From a bacterium (lineage in GTDB: Bacteria > Desulfobacterota > UBA8473): DNA of 9,203 bases. The stretch spans positions 1 to 9,203 of the forward strand of contig WOUX01000020.1 of the NCBI GenBank assembly GCA_009773075.1, written 5' to 3'. This document shows, piece after piece, positions 5,840-9,203 of the stretch (positions are counted from its first letter, which is position 1; each line of letters begins with the position of its first letter). The position numbers and the translations under genes were made by a program. The notes beneath the pieces are model-generated. The model made no database searches and was not told the DNA's origin. It worked only from the letters and a program-made list of their open reading frames with translations.

Positions 5840-6625
5840 ATGGAACTAGACGAAGTGGTAATTTCAAAGGCGATAATCGAGCGATTCTCCCGGAAACTCC
5901 TCGATCATCTGGAATTAGATGTTGCTATTGCTGGGGGTGGCCCGGCTGGGTTGGTAGCCGGGTACTATCTGGCAAAAGCCGGCAAGAAAGTGGCTCTCTA
6001 CGAACGTAAACTCAGTGCCGGTGGTGGGATGTGGGGCGGCGGTATGATGTTCAACGAAATAGTTGTGCAGGAATCAGCAGTCCCGATTCTCGATGAGTTC
6101 TCCATTCGGTATAGTCAGTATCAGGAGGGGTATTACACTGCGGATTCCGTGGAAGCAATTTCAACTCTTGTGTCCAGAGCCGTGCAAGCTGGACTGACGA
6201 TCTTCAACTGCGTCAGTGTGGAGGATGTGTTGATGCGCCCCGACAGGGTAACGGGGGTGGTCGTAAACTGGTCTGCGGTGGACATTGCCGGCCTGCATGT
6301 CGATCCACTGGCTGTTCGATCCCGATTCGTGCTGGATGCCTCTGGCCACCCCGTTGAGGTTGTCAAGGTGGTTCAGGAAAAAGTTCCGGGGAAACTGAAT
6401 ACGGCAAGCGGGAAGATCGAGGGCGAGAAATCCATGTGGTCTGACCGGGCAGAGACGCTCACTCTGGAGAACACCAAAGAGGTCTTCCCTGGATTATACG
6501 TAGCCGGAATGTCAGCAAATGCAACCTTTGGCGGTCCCCGCATGGGCGCGATCTTTGGCGGCATGCTCCTTTCGGGCAAGAAAGTAGCAACCATGATCGT
6601 GCAGGCGCTCGAATCTCCGGTGTAG
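5840..6625 (+). CDS. thi4: Thi4-family thiazole synthase, histidine (sulfide-using) type
   Basis: This 261-residue protein belongs to the Thi4 family, which makes the thiazole precursor of thiamine (ADP-thiazole) from NAD and glycine. An NAD/FAD-binding start is visible (DVAIAGGGPAGLVAG, 27-41), then GGGMWGGGMMF (61-71), VVNWSAVDIAGLHVDPL (141-157) and the closing FGGPRMGAIFGGMLLSGKK (230-248). His153 occupies the place of the active-site cysteine that yeast Thi4 gives up as sulfur donor. Prokaryotic enzymes with histidine there use free sulfide catalytically, which suits a sulfidic anaerobe. The ATG at 5840 has an AAGGAAG site before it and begins at the family's natural N terminus; a 5774 start adds an unconserved stretch. 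The gene is about 55-60% G+C, clearly above its neighbours, so recent transfer is likely. No TPP riboswitch and no other thi gene are visible. Confidence 0.92.
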   Translation: MELDEVVISKAIIERFSRKLLDHLELDVAIAGGGPAGLVAGYYLAKAGKKVALYERKLSAGGGMWGGGMMFNEIVVQESAVPILDEFSIRYSQYQEGYYTADSVEAISTLVSRAVQAGLTIFNCVSVEDVLMRPDRVTGVVVNWSAVDIAGLHVDPLAVRSRFVLDASGHPVEVVKVVQEKVPGKLNTASGKIEGEKSMWSDRAETLTLENTKEVFPGLYVAGMSANATFGGPRMGAIFGGMLLSGKKVATMIVQALESPV

Positions 6626-6642
6626 GACATAAGACTTCACTA

Positions 6643-6671
6643 TTGACAGTGCAGAATACAACGAATTTAAC
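6643..6671 (+). promoter_or_regulatory. Sigma-70-like promoter for the TPR gene
   Basis: A perfect TTGACA (6643-6648) is followed after exactly 17 bp by TTTAAC (6666-6671), four of six matches to TATAAT. Transcription would begin near 6678, about 43 nt before the ATG at 6721. This makes a TTG start at 6643 unlikely, since it falls on the -35 itself, and gives the TPR gene its own promoter after thi4. Confidence 0.5.
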
Positions 6672-6720
6672 GCCACGTACATCTGTACCAAGGGATAAGG
6701 GGAAAGAAAGAGTTTTTATT

Positions 6721-8469
6721 ATGCCACAGGGTTCAATAAGGAAATTGTATCTTATCATGGACCGGGGAGACGGGCATTCTTCTCATGAATTTCAGAAATA
6801 CTATACCGGTCTTTTCCCTTACCTTGATATATCTGCGGACATATACCTTATTGCGGAAGATATGGCGAGGGACTTTCCCCGCGTGAGGGAAACGATAAAA
6901 CAGAGTGCCCTGTTTCTCAAAAGGTACTCCTTTTACAGGATAAACATCCATCCGGTTCATCCGTTACCCTCTGAAGATTTGCTGAAAGGTATTTACAACG
7001 ATTTTTTCCAGATAGTCAGCCCTTTTAACAGAGAAGGATACCTCCACCAGAGTGTGTCCCGTATTATGATTCTACCCATCCTTGTGGCAGAAGAGAAGTA
7101 TGATGTGAACGCCCTCAACAGATGTCTGGATTTCCTAAGGGATCGGCTGATGGTTCCCAGTATTTACATCCCAGGAGATGCTTCCTCCAGCGGTATTAAA
7201 GGCATTGTGAGAAGTGATAAGGAAAGGATTTACTTAGAGCTAACTGGGGGAAATAAACTGGAAAGGCTCATGAATACCCTAGGAGTTCACTCTGTTTTCG
7301 ATGAACTAATGACATGGGCGAATGCCCCGGTAAAGGGTTCCCTTAGGGGATGCCCTTCTATTATATTAATAGAAAAAGATGGGAGTATTTACAACTGTTT
7401 TAAGTCAGCCTCCTCAAAACAGCCTGTTTCAAACCTTTACTCTATGAACAGCTTATCTGAACTGCACATGACATTAGAATCGGATGGAGACAAGTGGAAC
7501 AATTGTCTGAACTGCGCTGCAGAATCACTCTCTCTTATGAAAGATACCCTCAGGATAAATGACCGCGAAAAAGAGGCATTTAGCATTTCTTTTCATCTTG
7601 GCATGGAATTGGTCAAGCAGGAAGACTACAAGAGCGCACTGGAACATTTCGACAGAGTACTGACGGAACATGCCGACTTTGAGGATATGGGGAATATCCT
7701 CCTTTCCAAGGCATTGTGCCATCTTCGAAGAAACGAAAACGAGAAAGCCATGGTTACCCTGGAAGAGGCAGAAAGACATATGCCGTCTTCAGCCATGATC
7801 TACTATTATAAGGGCCTGTGTGAATTCGGTCTCAGGGATTATATAGAGGCAATTGACAGGTTACAAGATGCACTAAAAATGGGATATGACCAGCTTCCGC
7901 TGGGGGATGTATATTTTTATACTGGGCTCAGTCATATAAATCTAGAGGAATACGGTGATGGACTTGCCATGATGAATCATGCAGAGGAGTTCTTCGCGGA
8001 AAAGAGCCCTCTTTATTATTATATGGGGCTCTGCTATTTTGGTATGAGAGACCTTGATGCCGCCTTAGACTATCTCAAGAGGGCTCTGGCATCCAGACCT
8101 CAAAAGGAGGATTTGAGCAGCATATACTTCTACCTGGGCTTATGTTATAAAGAGATGGGAAGGTATGGAGATGCTCTTTTAGCCCTGAAAAGGGCCAGGG
8201 ATACGGAGGAGGGAAGAAAAGACATCCATAACCTGATGGGGTATTGCTATTTCAAATTGAAAGAATATGATAATGCCATCCAATCCTTTATGAGGACGGT
8301 GGAAATAGACCCAAACTCTGCTATCGATTATGCAAATATAGGTGTGAATCTCAGAGAAAAAGGTGAGATAGAAAAGGCCATCCCTATGTTCAAAAAGGCT
8401 CTGAGCATGGATCCTACTATTGGTTTTGCCAGAAAACATCTTGCTGAGATTACTAAAGAACCTTCCTAA
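6721..8469 (+). CDS. SPASM-like cysteine motif plus TPR repeat protein
   Basis: This protein of about 582 residues has three parts. Residues 1-205 are an alpha/beta domain (KLYLIMDRGDGHSSHEF, then IYIPGDASSSGIKG) that I cannot assign. Residues 211-265 carry C211-x9-G-x4-C226, a gap, and C262-x2-C265, which fits the opening of the SPASM Fe-S domain found at the C terminus of many radical SAM enzymes. There is no CxxxCxxC core motif before it. From about 288 to 575 come eight TPR repeats, with cores such as YYYKGLCEFGLRDYIEAI, YYYMGLCYFGMRDLDAAL and YANIGVNLREKGEIEKAI, a protein-binding scaffold. No signal peptide or membrane segment is seen. ATG 6721 is chosen because of the promoter at 6643-6671, although the ribosome binding site is weak. 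It may scaffold a modification enzyme or its peptide substrate; the function is unknown. Confidence 0.85.
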   Translation: MPQGSIRKLYLIMDRGDGHSSHEFQKYYTGLFPYLDISADIYLIAEDMARDFPRVRETIKQSALFLKRYSFYRINIHPVHPLPSEDLLKGIYNDFFQIVSPFNREGYLHQSVSRIMILPILVAEEKYDVNALNRCLDFLRDRLMVPSIYIPGDASSSGIKGIVRSDKERIYLELTGGNKLERLMNTLGVHSVFDELMTWANAPVKGSLRGCPSIILIEKDGSIYNCFKSASSKQPVSNLYSMNSLSELHMTLESDGDKWNNCLNCAAESLSLMKDTLRINDREKEAFSISFHLGMELVKQEDYKSALEHFDRVLTEHADFEDMGNILLSKALCHLRRNENEKAMVTLEEAERHMPSSAMIYYYKGLCEFGLRDYIEAIDRLQDALKMGYDQLPLGDVYFYTGLSHINLEEYGDGLAMMNHAEEFFAEKSPLYYYMGLCYFGMRDLDAALDYLKRALASRPQKEDLSSIYFYLGLCYKEMGRYGDALLALKRARDTEEGRKDIHNLMGYCYFKLKEYDNAIQSFMRTVEIDPNSAIDYANIGVNLREKGEIEKAIPMFKKALSMDPTIGFARKHLAEITKEPS

Positions 8470-8496
8470 TCTCTGAATAGCTTTTCTTAGATTTTC

Positions 8497-8528
8497 TACC
8501 GTCCCCGCTACCCATAGCGGGGACGGTA
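8497..8528. terminator. Perfect 14-bp-stem hairpin between convergent genes
   Basis: TACCGTCCCCGCTA and TAGCGGGGACGGTA form a perfect 14-bp, G+C-rich stem around a CCCA loop. It lies 27 bp after the TPR gene and 15 bp after the thiolase stop codon, which converge here, so a bidirectional terminator is the simplest reading. No U-tract follows on either strand, which is atypical for an intrinsic terminator. A dispersed REP-type palindrome is the main alternative. Confidence 0.55.
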
Positions 8529-8543
8529 AGGTCAGCAAATCTT

Positions 8544-9203
8544 TTATCCTAATTTACCCCCAACCAGGAAGGTACTGATGCAGCATCCTGGCGGCTCTCC
8601 TCCCAGGTTACTGGTCAGACCTAATTTTGGGTTATTTATCTGTCGTTTTCCAGCCCTGCCTTGAAGTTGTGCGTACATCTCGTACAGCATCCTTATACCG
8701 GAAGCGCCGATGGGGTGTCCAAAGCACTTTAAGCCTCCATCAGGCTGAACAGGAAGACCACCATCCAAATCAAAGAAACCCGATTCAATGTCTTCCCTCA
8801 CCTTTCCTCTGGGGCTAAACTGGAGATCCTCCATGAAGACAGCTTCTGTGATTGAGAAACAGTCGTGTACTTCTGCCATACCTATCTCTTCTCTGGGCTT
8901 TGTCACCCCTGCTTCTTTATATGCAGCAATGCCGGATTGGTATATCTCCTCTATATGGGTATAATCATAGTCATCCCTCAGCCTGTTTTCACCACCGATG
9001 GATATCTGAAGGGCCTTGAGATACATGGGGTCTTTGCGGAAATCCTTGGCCTTGTCAGCCCTTACCAAAATAGCCGCTGCTGCACCGTCGCTCACCCCAC
9101 AGCAGTCAAACAATCCTAAAGGCCACGAGATCATAGGTGCATTCATTGCCTGTTCAATGGTTATCTCTTTCTGAAAATGCGCCTTGGGGTTCAACGCCCC
9201 ATT
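8544..9203 (-). CDS. SCP2-type thiolase (acetyl-CoA acetyltransferase family), C-terminal part
   Basis: The C-terminal 219 residues of a thiolase continue past the window end with no start codon in view; the frame begins NGALNPKAHFQKE, typical of the middle of the protein. Motifs seen are DGAAAAILV, HDCFSITEA (HDCF at 8856-8867), GGLKCFGHPIGASG (GHPIGAS at 8700-8720) and SNLGGEPPGCC near the end. The HDCF and GHPxGASG pair, in place of NEAF and a late NxCGG cysteine, marks the SCP2/sterol-carrier-type branch common in archaea and anaerobic bacteria. Such enzymes join or cleave acyl-CoA units; the branch also includes subunits needing a DUF35 partner, which could lie upstream outside the window. 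The nucleophilic Cys of the N-terminal half is not visible. It converges on the TPR gene and is unlikely to be functionally tied to it. Confidence 0.88.
   Translation of the reverse strand, partial: NGALNPKAHFQKEITIEQAMNAPMISWPLGLFDCCGVSDGAAAAILVRADKAKDFRKDPMYLKALQISIGGENRLRDDYDYTHIEEIYQSGIAAYKEAGVTKPREEIGMAEVHDCFSITEAVFMEDLQFSPRGKVREDIESGFFDLDGGLPVQPDGGLKCFGHPIGASGIRMLYEMYAQLQGRAGKRQINNPKLGLTSNLGGEPPGCCISTFLVGGKLG

Noticed and set aside
6643..6720. TTG start for the TPR protein adding 26 residues
   Set aside because: The TTG is part of a perfect TTGACA -35 hexamer with a -10 at 6666-6671, so the added stretch would lie upstream of or at the transcription start.
8179..8538. 119-codon minus-strand ORF across the end of the TPR gene
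   Set aside because: It is antisense to conserved TPR repeats and begins inside them; no family resemblance.
1..9203. tRNA, rRNA, CRISPR array or insertion sequence
   Set aside because: No cloverleaf, rRNA-like stretch, regularly spaced repeats or transposase ORF was seen on either strand.

Overview
The window (about 40-45% G+C by eye) most likely comes from an anaerobic bacterium. Three hexamer pairs resemble sigma-70 promoters (TTGACA/TTGACT, then 16-17 bp, then an AT-rich -10), and several starts carry GGAGG-type ribosome binding sites. The metabolic genes are typical of strict anaerobes: archaeal-type CO dehydrogenase (CODH/ACDS) subunits, a cobalamin-binding radical SAM protein, a sulfide-type Thi4 and an SCP2-type thiolase. 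A sulfate-reducing or syntrophic bacterium, or a relative, would fit, but the taxon is a guess.

Layout. Positions 1-3971 are a minus-strand unit. It begins with a promoter near 3944-3971 and a small four-CxxC protein (3611-3838). A 389-bp leader rich in inverted repeats follows (3222-3610), then a CdhA-like alpha subunit (726-3221), a CdhB-like epsilon subunit (212-682), and the first 24 codons of a third gene that leaves the window at position 1. From a divergent promoter region (3839-4039) the plus strand carries a B12-binding-domain radical SAM protein (4040-5326), a gene-poor stretch (5327-5839) with one doubtful small membrane ORF and an attC-like long hairpin, a G+C-rich thi4 (5840-6625), and a protein combining a SPASM-like cysteine motif with eight TPR repeats (6721-8469). 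A perfect 14-bp-stem hairpin (8497-8528) separates this from a convergent, incomplete thiolase gene (8544-9203, minus).

Main point. The CdhA-like protein is colinear with archaeal CODH alpha subunits and keeps its B-cluster cysteines and a ferredoxin insert. At the positions where the family normally carries the Ni-Fe C-cluster histidine, one C-cluster cysteine pair, the catalytic lysine and the D-cluster cysteines, it has other residues (Asn267, Gly294-Ser295, Leu643, no Cys before residue 84). If the alignment made here from memory is right, this is a CODH-like alpha/epsilon pair that cannot oxidise CO in the usual way, placed behind a zinc-ribbon-like gene and a structured leader. It would be a divergent Fe-S complex of unknown function rather than a standard acetyl-CoA synthase operon. 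A second oddity is the TPR protein, which has SPASM-type cysteines but no radical SAM core motif. The only nearby radical SAM enzyme is separated from it by the compositionally foreign thi4 segment.
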